Source: JAAYCI01 sp964550985
Lineage (GTDB): Bacteria; Bacillota; Clostridia; Oscillospirales; Ruminococcaceae
Length of the DNA: 34,660 nucleotides
Reading direction: 5' to 3'
Assembly: GCA_964550985.1 (NCBI GenBank)
Contig: CAZKBM010000026.1
Coordinates: 1-34,660, forward strand
In this document: piece by piece, positions 8,984 through 16,358 of the stretch
Position numbering within the stretch: position 1 is the first letter of the stretch
Layout: each line of letters opens with the position of its first letter
Notes under the pieces: model-generated
Seen by the model: the letters and a program-made list of their open reading frames with translations, nothing else
Database searches by the model: none
Told to the model about the DNA's origin: nothing
Made by a program: the position numbers and the translations under genes

Positions 8984-9436
8984 TTATTCTTTTAGGTTGC
9001 AGTTTTCAATCTCTTTTATCATTTCCACCCGCTGTGCGTGGCGGCCGCCCTCAAAATTCGCATCCAAAAAGGTGTCCAGTATCATGATGGCAAGTTCGGG
9101 GCCCACCACACGCTCGCCCATGGCCAGCACGTTTGCATCGTTGTGCTCTCGCGCCATTTTGGCAGAGTAGGGCTCGCTGCACACCACGGCGCGGATGCCT
9201 TTTACCTTGTTGGCAGAGATGGAGATGCCCACGCCGCTGCCGCAAACCAGCACCCCTCTATCGTATTCGCCCGCGGCCACGGCTTTTGCCACCCGCTCGC
9301 CCGCCAGGGGGTAATCAATGCTTTCCGGGGCAAAGCCGCCCAGGTTTTCACAGCTAAACCCCCGCGCTTTTGCGTGGGTCATCAGGGTCTCTTTTAGTTC
9401 ATAACCGGCGTGGTCACTTCCAAAGGCAATTTTCAT
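8984..9436 (-). CDS. rpiB: Ribose-5-phosphate isomerase B family protein
   Basis: This is a sugar-phosphate isomerase of the RpiB/LacAB family, 150 aa, the normal length. It would interconvert ribose 5-phosphate and ribulose 5-phosphate. GSDHAGYELK near the N-terminus provides the conserved Asp-His pair, and VLVCGSGVGISISANK (about 61-76) holds the active-site Cys typical of RpiB. A textbook AGGAGG (9443-9448) lies 6 bases before ATG 9436, so the upstream in-frame start at 9454 is rejected. It is first in the operon with the split transketolase. Allose-6-phosphate or galactose-6-phosphate isomerase activity is possible in this family, but the transketolase partner favours pentose metabolism. 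Confidence 0.9.
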   Translation of the reverse strand: MKIAFGSDHAGYELKETLMTHAKARGFSCENLGGFAPESIDYPLAGERVAKAVAAGEYDRGVLVCGSGVGISISANKVKGIRAVVCSEPYSAKMAREHNDANVLAMGERVVGPELAIMILDTFLDANFEGGRHAQRVEMIKEIENCNLKE

Positions 9437-9520
9437 CTTGAACCTCCTAATCACTCAGGTATGGCTTAGGCGCAAAACTCGGATATTCTACGGTACTTTA
9501 ATGGCCGACGTCCAAGAGTT

Positions 9521-9549
9521 ATTATAGGGGATTGTACTTTGCAATGCAA
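9521..9549 (-). promoter_or_regulatory. Sigma-A-type promoter for rpiB-transketolase operon
   Basis: On the minus strand TTGCAT (-35, plus-strand 9544-9549) and a perfect TATAAT (-10, 9521-9526) are separated by exactly 17 bases. The start of transcription would fall near 9514, about 78 bases before the rpiB start codon. Confidence 0.75.
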
Positions 9550-9617
9550 CCGCCCTCGCCGGGTAAACTTGATAGATGTGTAGCAAAGCCAATACAAACC
9601 CATCCGTTTTATAGCTT

Positions 9618-9650
9618 TTGCTGGCAAGCCAATTTGAAATATGCTATAGT
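9618..9650 (+). promoter_or_regulatory. Possible promoter for the lone ABC ATPase
   Basis: TTGCTG (9618-9623) lies 16 bases before TATGCT (9640-9645), and an overlapping TATAGT sits at 9645-9650. The two -10 candidates make the assignment ambiguous. The position, about 80 bases before the ATPase start and divergent from the rpiB promoter, is sensible. Confidence 0.35.
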
Positions 9651-9728
9651 GGATACAAAGTTTTTGGGCCGCACGGTGGCCTTGAAAACAGCCTTGAAAA
9701 CCCCACTTGACACCAGGAGGGCCACCAG

Positions 9729-10433
9729 ATGGCACACTTTGTAAATTTTGAGAACGTCTCTAAAATATATAAAACCGGCGAGGTGGAGACCCCGGCCCTG
9801 AGCGAGGCCAGCTTTTTTGTGGAGAAGGGGGAATTTTGCGTGATTGTGGGCCCTTCGGGCGCGGGCAAAACCACCATCTTAAACATTTTGGGCGGTATGG
9901 ATACCCCCACGGCGGGCAGCGTAACGGTGGATGGCGAGGCGATATCGGCCTACAGCCAAAAACAGCTTACCAGCTACCGCCGTTTTGACGTGGGCTTTGT
10001 TTTTCAGTTTTACAACCTGGTGCAAAACCTGACCGCGCGTGAAAATGTGGAGCTTGCCTCGGAAATTTGCAAAGACCCCCTGGACGCAGACCTGGTGCTG
10101 GAGGAGGTGGGCCTTGCCCACAGGATGGACAACTTCCCCGCGCAGCTTTCGGGCGGGGAGCAGCAGCGGGTTTCCATAGCGCGGGCGCTGGCCAAAAACC
10201 CAAAGCTTCTGCTTTGCGACGAGCCGACCGGCGCTTTGGACGACAGCACCGGCAAGCAGATTTTAAAATTGCTGCAAGAGACCAGCCAAAACACCGGTAT
10301 GACCGTCATTCTCATCACCCACAACAGTGTTATCACCCAGATGGCCCAGCGGGTCATCAAGGTAAAAAATGGCCAGATTGCCTCGATGCGAACAAACGAA
10401 AACCCGCTGGACGCCGACGCCATTGAATGGTAG
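9729..10433 (+). CDS. ABC transporter ATP-binding protein, LolD/MacB type, no permease partner
   Basis: This is a stand-alone ABC ATPase, 234 aa, with every motif intact: Walker A GPSGAGKT (41-48), Q-loop FQFYNL near 96, signature LSGGEQQRV from 140, Walker B LLLCDEP ending near 166 and switch His in THNS near 197. The FVFQFYNLVQNLTARENVELA and DEPTGALDD stretches are typical of the LolD/MacB/FtsE-like group, whose partners are FtsX-type permeases for lipoproteins, peptides or antibiotics. No such permease is encoded next to it. It is flanked by a divergent rpiB operon and a terminator, so it appears monocistronic. Its link to the surrounding catabolic genes is unknown. Confidence 0.88.
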   Translation: MAHFVNFENVSKIYKTGEVETPALSEASFFVEKGEFCVIVGPSGAGKTTILNILGGMDTPTAGSVTVDGEAISAYSQKQLTSYRRFDVGFVFQFYNLVQNLTARENVELASEICKDPLDADLVLEEVGLAHRMDNFPAQLSGGEQQRVSIARALAKNPKLLLCDEPTGALDDSTGKQILKLLQETSQNTGMTVILITHNSVITQMAQRVIKVKNGQIASMRTNENPLDADAIEW

Positions 10434-10559
10434 CGCCGGACGGTGATGCGGCAATGTGATTTTGCGTCACTCTATTTTCTATACTGTATTTCTATGAGTA
10501 ATTACAGTAATTGGCAGTATTAAGCTATATATAATTAGTAAGAAGCGATTATGCAGAGG

Positions 10560-10594
10560 AAGGCCCTGGTAAAAACCGGGGCTTTTTATTTTTT
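10560..10594 (+). terminator. Intrinsic terminator after the ABC ATPase
   Basis: AAGGCCCTGGT (10560-10570) pairs with ACCGGGGCTTT (10575-10585) around the tetraloop AAAA, with two G-T pairs. It is followed by a run of T residues broken by one A (to 10594). It is 127 bases after the ATPase stop. Confidence 0.75.
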
Positions 10595-10825
10595 CCTGGT
10601 GGCATCACACAGGAAAAGGCAGTTTGGAGTTGGCACAGGAGGAAAAACCACATTGCCTCTGCCACACAGCGTGAAACATTCCCCTGACAGTAAAGTCACT
10701 TTTCAAGTCCTTCACCCCCATAATTGGTTAATACGTACAATATTTGCAAACTAATTTAGACAGTTATTCCTATTATTGAATAATATTCGACAAAATTATT
10801 TCTTGTTTATCTGCATTTTTGCCAC

Positions 10826-10854
10826 TTGACATTCCTAACATGGGGAATCATAAG
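10826..10854 (+). promoter_or_regulatory. Possible promoter for APC permease-hydrolase pair
   Basis: A perfect TTGACA (10826-10831) is followed after 17 bases by CATAAG (10849-10854), a 4 of 6 match to the -10 box. This would give a leader of about 170 bases before the permease. A small palindrome (10772-10786) lies about 40 bases upstream and could be a regulator site. Confidence 0.4.
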
Positions 10855-11029
10855 CTGTTTACGTACACAGCATTTTTTACATTTGCTGAGACTAATAAAA
10901 TGTTCTGCACTATTTTACGTTTGGAGGTGTTTTGAAAGATACCATATCCCCCTTATTGAGCAATGCCATGCCAAAGCACAAGCATCACCCTGCCTCAATT
11001 TATTTTTACATATTCCCGAGGAGGAAATT

Positions 11030-12439
11030 ATGGAGAGCAGAGCAGAATCGAACCTGAAAAAAAGCTTGAAATTGATTTATGTTTACGCCATTGCAGCCGG
11101 TGCTATTTTTTGCTACATCGGTTATTACGACACTTTCTTCATCCAGTACTGTGGGCCTGCCACCTTTTTGGGCTTTGCCCTGATGACGGCCGCCATACTG
11201 CCCATTGCCTTTGTGTACTGCGAACTAGCCCCGATGTTCCCTTCGGCCGGGGCCGAACTGATTTACAACACGGTTGGCTTCAATAAGCACGTGGGCTTCT
11301 TTTCGGCCTGGGTTATTTTGGCCGCATGGATTGCTGTGCCACCCACTTCTATCATGATTATAGTATCGTGGCTAAACCGTGTTTTGGGCATAGGCCTTAG
11401 CCTAACCAACCTCATCATCATCGGCATCATCTGTTTGGCGGGTTACTGCCTGTTAAGCCTTGGCAACATACAAATTGCGGGCAAGGTGCAAATGGTTATG
11501 CTGGTACTGGCCATTGCGGGCTGCCTTATCTCAGGCGTTATGTTCATTTTTTCGGGCCATTGGGACTGGAACAACTTCAAGCCCTTCTTCCAAACCGAAA
11601 TGCCTACTATCAACGGTATTCCCGGCTGGTTTATCGGCATGGCGCTGTTAATTACACCCTTCTTTGGCTTTGAAACCGTGCCCCAGCTTGTGGAAGATGG
11701 CGATTTCCCCATCAAGAACAGCACAAAGGCCATTTGGGGTTCGGTGGTAACCTGCGGGGTGGTGTACATCATTTTCTTCTTCTGCCTTGCGGGGGTTGGC
11801 TCGTTTGACACACTGCTGGCGGTTGACCCCGCCACCGGCGCCGCCTATGAGTTTACCACCATCTCGTTTATGGAGCGCGAACTTGGCTGGACAAGCTGGG
11901 CGGTCATCTACGGCTTCACCTCCATCATCTGTGCCATTGGCACCTGCCTGCTGGGTTTTTGGATTTCGACCGTGCGCATGATTTACGCCATGGGTATGCG
12001 CGGCTTTTTGCCCGCAGCCTTTGCCAAGGTAAACAAAAAAAGCCAGCCCATTTTGCCCAATATCTTTGTAATGGTTATCGGCATTTTCTTCCTCATCATG
12101 CTCAACATCAGCACGGTGATGAAAGATTTCTTCAACCTCATGTCTTTTGGCGCTGCCATAGCCTATGCCATCACCATGATTTCGGCCATGCGCATTGCCA
12201 TTAAACACCCCAAATGGCACAACTATAAGTTGAAAGGCGGCATGTTCACACGGGTGCTGGCACTGATTATCGCCTTGATAATTGCCTACTTCTGCACACT
12301 TGGGCAGGGTATTGGCAGTTGGATTTGCCTGGCGGCCTACTTTGGGGTTGGGGTGCTGCTGTGGCTGTGGATGGTGCTGTTCAAATGGAAAAAAGAAAAG
12401 GTACGCATCATCACCCCCGAAGGCGAAAAAGAATTTTAA
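11030..12439 (+). CDS. APC-superfamily permease (amino acid or related amine/base transporter)
   Basis: This is a polytopic secondary transporter, 469 aa, with about twelve hydrophobic segments starting at IYVYAIAAGAIFCYIG. The PSAGAELIYNTVGF segment (about residues 72-85) corresponds to the conserved Pro-Ser-Ala-Gly region of APC permeases that lines the substrate path, and the internal GFETVPQLVEDGDFP is like the E-G-R/D loop of the family. The frame is open upstream, but ATG 11030 follows GAGGAGG and starts the recognisable protein. It is followed 55 bases later by the lactonase-fold hydrolase gene, so the pair probably imports and opens one compound. The substrate cannot be read from sequence. 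Confidence 0.85.
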   Translation: MESRAESNLKKSLKLIYVYAIAAGAIFCYIGYYDTFFIQYCGPATFLGFALMTAAILPIAFVYCELAPMFPSAGAELIYNTVGFNKHVGFFSAWVILAAWIAVPPTSIMIIVSWLNRVLGIGLSLTNLIIIGIICLAGYCLLSLGNIQIAGKVQMVMLVLAIAGCLISGVMFIFSGHWDWNNFKPFFQTEMPTINGIPGWFIGMALLITPFFGFETVPQLVEDGDFPIKNSTKAIWGSVVTCGVVYIIFFFCLAGVGSFDTLLAVDPATGAAYEFTTISFMERELGWTSWAVIYGFTSIICAIGTCLLGFWISTVRMIYAMGMRGFLPAAFAKVNKKSQPILPNIFVMVIGIFFLIMLNISTVMKDFFNLMSFGAAIAYAITMISAMRIAIKHPKWHNYKLKGGMFTRVLALIIALIIAYFCTLGQGIGSWICLAAYFGVGVLLWLWMVLFKWKKEKVRIITPEGEKEF

Positions 12440-12494
12440 ACCCATTTCACAGCATTTGAACAAATGCTGTAAGCCCAATGTAAGGAGGGTTTGC

Positions 12495-13301
12495 ATGAAA
12501 GGTTTACGCGCCGCTATTTTAGACTGTGGGTACACCCTGATGGACTCCAACTTTATTATCTCTATGGATACCTTCATGACCGAGGCACAGCCGGACGCGC
12601 CACGCAAATGGTATAAATGCCCCACGTACTGTGTGCTGCTACAGCACCCCGATGCGGGAAACATTCTATTTGACCTTGGCACCCGGGCCGATAACGCCAG
12701 CTATGCGCCCAAACCCATAGCAGAAAGCGACGTTTACCATGGAAGCGCTGAAAATGACCTGAAATACCAGCTTTCTCTGGTGGGGCTTGTGCCAAAAGAT
12801 ATTCAACATATAATTATTTCTCACATGCATTATGACCATATTGGTAATTTACATTACTTTAAAAACACCGCACAGTTTTATATCTCGCGGCCAGAGTTAG
12901 AACACGCGTTTACCAGCGTTTGCCAAAGCTTGAACCCGGAGGACCACGGTTTTTACATTCGCGCCGAGGTGATGGCCGATTTTAACAGGGTAAACATCAT
13001 TGACGATGACACTACCCTTTTTGAGGGAATTGAGCTGCTGCTTCTGCCCGGCCACACCCCGGGGGTGCTGGGCGCGGTTGTTGAGCTGGAATCCGGGCCG
13101 GTCATCCTCCCCTCCGACGCCATCTATGGCGCGGCCAACTTCGCGGGGGCCCCTCCCGGCATCATTGCCGATACGCTTGGGTTTTACCAATCTTTAAAAA
13201 AGGTCAAGCAGTTGCAGCAAAAGCGCAGGGCCAAAATTTGGTTTAGCCACGATGGGCAGCAGTTCGACACCTTACAAAAAGCGCCTTTCTTCTATGAATA
13301 A
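12495..13301 (+). CDS. Metallo-beta-lactamase-fold hydrolase, N-acyl-homoserine-lactonase-like
   Basis: This is a zinc-dependent hydrolase of 268 aa. The dinuclear metal motif HMHYDHIG is at residues 110-117 (His110, His112, Asp114, His115), followed by PGHTPG with His187, Asp208 in LPSDAIY and His252 in WFSHDG. That is the complete AiiA/AttM lactonase-type ligand set. The start is ATG 12495 behind TAAGGAGGG. The open frame to 12282 is a shadow of the permease. It lies directly after the APC permease and before a strong terminator. Family members open lactone rings. In this catabolic setting an imported lactone, cyclic amide or ureide is a plausible substrate, but quorum quenching cannot be excluded. 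Confidence 0.85.
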   Translation: MKGLRAAILDCGYTLMDSNFIISMDTFMTEAQPDAPRKWYKCPTYCVLLQHPDAGNILFDLGTRADNASYAPKPIAESDVYHGSAENDLKYQLSLVGLVPKDIQHIIISHMHYDHIGNLHYFKNTAQFYISRPELEHAFTSVCQSLNPEDHGFYIRAEVMADFNRVNIIDDDTTLFEGIELLLLPGHTPGVLGAVVELESGPVILPSDAIYGAANFAGAPPGIIADTLGFYQSLKKVKQLQQKRRAKIWFSHDGQQFDTLQKAPFFYE

Positions 13302-13341
13302 GCCCTGATACCCTTCAAAAGGCCATTTAGCCCATGGCCGC

Positions 13342-13389
13342 AAAAAACGAGAGTGAGCACACCCTATTTTGGGGGCCCTCTCGTTTTTT
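13342..13389 (+). terminator. Intrinsic terminator after permease-hydrolase operon
   Basis: AAAAAACGAGAG (13342-13353) and CTCTCGTTTTTT (13378-13389) form a perfect 12-bp stem ending in a T6 tract, with a 24-base apical region. It could act in both directions. A smaller hairpin (GGCCAT 13321-13326 with ATGGCC 13334-13339) precedes it. Confidence 0.85.
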
Positions 13390-13617
13390 GTATACTGGGC
13401 GGCTCGCTATGGCAGAAGCCCTGTTTTGTAACATCTGCTAAAGAATCCCCGCCGATTTTGTAAAAACAGGAGAAGCTAGGGGAAATTCTGCCGGAATACT
13501 TGCGTAATGCGGGAAAAGGTGGTACTTTTTAAAGTAAGAAAAGGTATTCATATAGAGATATAATGAGTTTTGAGAATGTATACAACTGTTATGGCGCTAC
13601 CAGATAAGGAGAGACGG
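13390..13617. promoter_or_regulatory. Spacer ahead of set B with a -10-like box
   Basis: This spacer holds a perfect TATAAT at 13559-13564, about 55 bases before the set B 2Fe-2S start, but no convincing -35 hexamer at the right distance. The promoter may need an activator. Nothing else is recognisable. Confidence 0.35.
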
Positions 13618-14091
13618 ATGGAAGCTGTTACGTTCAGGGTAAACGGAGAGGAAAAAACCGTTTTGGCAGAGGCGGAATGGACGCTGCTGCACATATTGCG
13701 CGAGGGGCTTAGCTTGCACGGCGCAAAATGCGGCTGTGAAACCCATAGCTGCGGCGCCTGCCGGGTAATTGTAAACGGCTGCGCCCTTAACGCCTGCACC
13801 GTAAAGGCCGCCAGCCTTGCAGGCAAAAGTGTGGAGACCATTGAAGGGCTTGCCAGCGGCCAGGCGCTGCACCCTATTCAGCAGGCATTTATAGATGCAG
13901 GGGCCGTGCAGTGCGGCTTTTGCACCCCCGGCATGGTGATGAGCACAAAGGCCCTGCTGGATAAAAACAAAAACCCCGATGAAACCGAAATACGCAAAGC
14001 CCTGAGCGGCAACCTGTGCCGCTGCACGGGTTACGTAAAAATCATTGAGGCCGCGCAGCTTGCCGCAAGGCGGATGAGGGGGGAAGACTAA
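13618..14091 (+). CDS. Molybdenum hydroxylase set B, [2Fe-2S] subunit
   Basis: This two-cluster iron-sulfur subunit is 157 aa. The N-terminal motif CGCETHSCGAC is followed by a further Cys in NACTV, and the C-terminal domain carries CGFCTPGM and CRCTGY. The usual EG-Gly before the second Cys is replaced by THS, a small departure from sets A and C. ATG 13618 is chosen because AAGGAG lies 6 bases upstream. The frame is open to 13570. Its TAA stop shares an A with the start of the first Mo subunit. No FAD subunit follows, so its electron acceptor is unclear. Confidence 0.93.
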   Translation: MEAVTFRVNGEEKTVLAEAEWTLLHILREGLSLHGAKCGCETHSCGACRVIVNGCALNACTVKAASLAGKSVETIEGLASGQALHPIQQAFIDAGAVQCGFCTPGMVMSTKALLDKNKNPDETEIRKALSGNLCRCTGYVKIIEAAQLAARRMRGED

Positions 14092-16358
14092 TGTGCGGAT
14101 ACAGCCGAATTGGAGATAGCTTCCCCATACGGGATGCGGCCCTGAAAGTGACGGGCCAAAAAGAATATGTGGGGGATATCAGCCGCGCGGGGATGCTGCA
14201 TGCTGCGGTGCTTTTTAGCCCCCTGCCCCACGCGCGCATCAAAAGTATCTCGCTGGAAAAGGCAAAGGCCCTGCCCGGCGTACGAGACGCCGTTTGCCAC
14301 CTGGAGGACCCTGGCGTGCTTTTTAACAGCGCCACCCGCTTTTACGAGCATCAAATTCCCAACACCGAGCGCATTTTTGACAGCACCGTGCGCCATGTGG
14401 GAGACCGGGTGGCCGCCGTAGCCGCCGATAGCCCCGAGATTGCCCAAAAGGCCCTTAAGCTGATTGAGGTGGAGTATGAAGAACTGCCCTTTTACACCGA
14501 TGTGGAAAAAGCGGCGGCGGCGGGCGCTTATGCCATACACGGCGAGAGCAACGTGATTGCCACCATGGTGCACAACGCGGGCGATTTGGAGGCCGGTTTT
14601 GCCGAGGCTGACCAAATTTTTGAGGACCGCTACACCACGCCCCCCATCCACCATGCCGCGCTGGAAAAACACGTGGCCATTGCCGAATATAACAGAAGCG
14701 GCAAGCTCACCGTCACCTCGCCCAACCAAAATGTATTCGGGTTTCGCATCATTTTGGCGCGCATCTTTGGTTTGCCCATGAGCCGCGTGCGGGTGGTAAG
14801 CCCGGCCATTGGCGGCTCGTTTGGGGGAAAGCTGGAGATGACCCTGGAGCCTGTGGCCGCCCTGCTGGCCATGCGTACCGGCCGCCCCGTAAGGCTGGAA
14901 TACAGCCGCGAAGCCTGCATCAATTCCACCCGCACCCGCCATGGCTCGGCAGTATACCTGCGCACGGGTGTTAAAAATGACGGAACCTTGGTGGCGCAGG
15001 ATATCCGCATACTGACGAACACCGGCGCTTATGCGGGCAGCTGTATGAATGTGCTGGGCGCTTTAAGCCACAAGGTTTTTAAAATGTACCGCTGCCCCAA
15101 CATGCGCTTTACCGGCCAGCCGGTGTACACAAACACCCCGGTGGGCGGGGCCATGCGGGGCTATGGCTCGCCCCAGGCCTTTTTTGGCCAGCAGCGGCAG
15201 TTCCGTAAAATTGCCTTGGCCCTGGGGCTTAGCCCGGCCGAGTTCCAGCTTAAAAACCTGGTGGAACCCGACGCTAAGGACCCCATCGGTTTTTACCCCC
15301 TTGGCAACCCCCGCCCCAAGGACTGTTTGCGCCGCGCTTTGGCGCTAAGCCAAAACTGGCAGCCCCCCATAGACGAAGGCGGTAAATACCTGTTTGGCAC
15401 CGGCCTTGCCCTGGGCGCCCACGGCAACGGCTGCTTTGGCGCCCACCGCGACCAAATTTGCCTGATGCTGAAGATGAACGAGGACGGCACTTGCGTACTG
15501 TACACCGGCAGCCACGACATGGGCAACGGCGTGGTGACGGCGCAGGTTCAAATCATCTCCTCTATACTGAAAATCCCCCGCGACTGGGTGGCCGTAATTG
15601 AAGCCGACAGCGACGCCTGCCCCTGGAACCTGGGCGACTATGCCAGCCATGGCATCTACGTGGCGGGCAGCGCCGCCAAAAAGGCCGCCGAGGCCGCCGG
15701 GCGGGAACTGATAAAGGAGGCCGCCGCCCTTTTACAGCAGCCCGAAGAGGCGCTTAGCCTTGCCGAGGGCGGGATAAAAAGCGCCCTTACCGGCCTGCTT
15801 ACCCCCCTGGACGAGGTGGTGATTCACGCCCAAAACCTATCCCATCGGGAGATTATCTGCCAGGAGACCTATGTGATGCCCGCGGGGCCCACTTCCTACG
15901 GGGCGCACATAGCCCGCGTAAAGGTGGAAAAAGAGAGCGGCGAGGTGACGGTGACAGACTATGTGGCCGTGCACGACGTGGGCAAGGTGGTAAACCGCCT
16001 TGCCATTGAGGGGCAACTGCACGGGGGAATCCACATGGGGTTAGGCTACGCCTTGTGTGAGGGGCTCTCGTTTGACGAAAAGGGGCAAAACCGCAATGCC
16101 AGCTTTGTTACAAACCCCTTGCTACGCGCCTTTCAAATGCCCAATATTCAGGTGGATTTTATTGAGGAGCTGGAGCCCACCGGCCCCTTTGGCGCAAAAA
16201 GTATTGGAGAGGTGGCCGTTGTGCCCGCCGCACCAGCCGTTATGAACGCCATTGTGGACGCGCTGGGCTTTGAGATTGACAGCCTGCCCTACCGCTTTGG
16301 CGGTAACGCGCCCAAACCCGGCTGCAGCGCCGGGGCAAACGAAAGGAGCCAGCCATGA
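14091..16358 (+). CDS. Molybdenum hydroxylase set B, first Mo-cofactor subunit
   Basis: This is a full-length catalytic subunit of the xanthine dehydrogenase family, 755 aa. The order of domains is normal: SFPIRDAALKVTGQKEYVGDI near the N-terminus, GGSFGGKL at 241-248, RGYGSPQ at 356-362, MGNG at 477-480 and the catalytic Glu707 in SIGEV. Three positions depart from purine-type enzymes. The purine-contacting Glu is Leu248, although a Glu follows at 249. The aromatic of RGFG is Tyr358. The pterin-motif Gln is Asn479. These suggest a substrate other than xanthine, for example another N-heterocycle or aldehyde-like compound. It starts on the A of the preceding stop and overlaps the next Mo-subunit gene by ATGA. 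Confidence 0.92.
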   Translation: MCGYSRIGDSFPIRDAALKVTGQKEYVGDISRAGMLHAAVLFSPLPHARIKSISLEKAKALPGVRDAVCHLEDPGVLFNSATRFYEHQIPNTERIFDSTVRHVGDRVAAVAADSPEIAQKALKLIEVEYEELPFYTDVEKAAAAGAYAIHGESNVIATMVHNAGDLEAGFAEADQIFEDRYTTPPIHHAALEKHVAIAEYNRSGKLTVTSPNQNVFGFRIILARIFGLPMSRVRVVSPAIGGSFGGKLEMTLEPVAALLAMRTGRPVRLEYSREACINSTRTRHGSAVYLRTGVKNDGTLVAQDIRILTNTGAYAGSCMNVLGALSHKVFKMYRCPNMRFTGQPVYTNTPVGGAMRGYGSPQAFFGQQRQFRKIALALGLSPAEFQLKNLVEPDAKDPIGFYPLGNPRPKDCLRRALALSQNWQPPIDEGGKYLFGTGLALGAHGNGCFGAHRDQICLMLKMNEDGTCVLYTGSHDMGNGVVTAQVQIISSILKIPRDWVAVIEADSDACPWNLGDYASHGIYVAGSAAKKAAEAAGRELIKEAAALLQQPEEALSLAEGGIKSALTGLLTPLDEVVIHAQNLSHREIICQETYVMPAGPTSYGAHIARVKVEKESGEVTVTDYVAVHDVGKVVNRLAIEGQLHGGIHMGLGYALCEGLSFDEKGQNRNASFVTNPLLRAFQMPNIQVDFIEELEPTGPFGAKSIGEVAVVPAAPAVMNAIVDALGFEIDSLPYRFGGNAPKPGCSAGANERSQP

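Larger units (their letters stand above)
10434..11029. other. AT-rich intergenic region before the APC permease
   Basis: About 600 bases separate the ATPase and permease genes, clearly richer in A/T than the genes. They contain an intrinsic terminator (10560-10594), a small palindrome TATTATT-G-AATAATA (10772-10786), a perfect -35 box TTGACA (10826-10831) and a strong ribosome binding site GGAGGTG (10923-10929) with no clear gene. I see no recognisable riboswitch or RNA gene in it. Confidence 0.6.

Noticed and set aside
10826..11029. 68-residue N-terminal extension of the APC permease
   Set aside because: It contains AT-rich spacer, a likely promoter and the AGGAGG-type site for ATG 11030, and family proteins begin at that point.
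11648..12682. Minus-strand open frame of 344 codons across the permease and hydrolase genes
   Set aside because: It is antisense to two well-supported genes and their intergenic spacer. The composition is unlike a protein (His/Gly/Asn-rich) and no family is recognisable.
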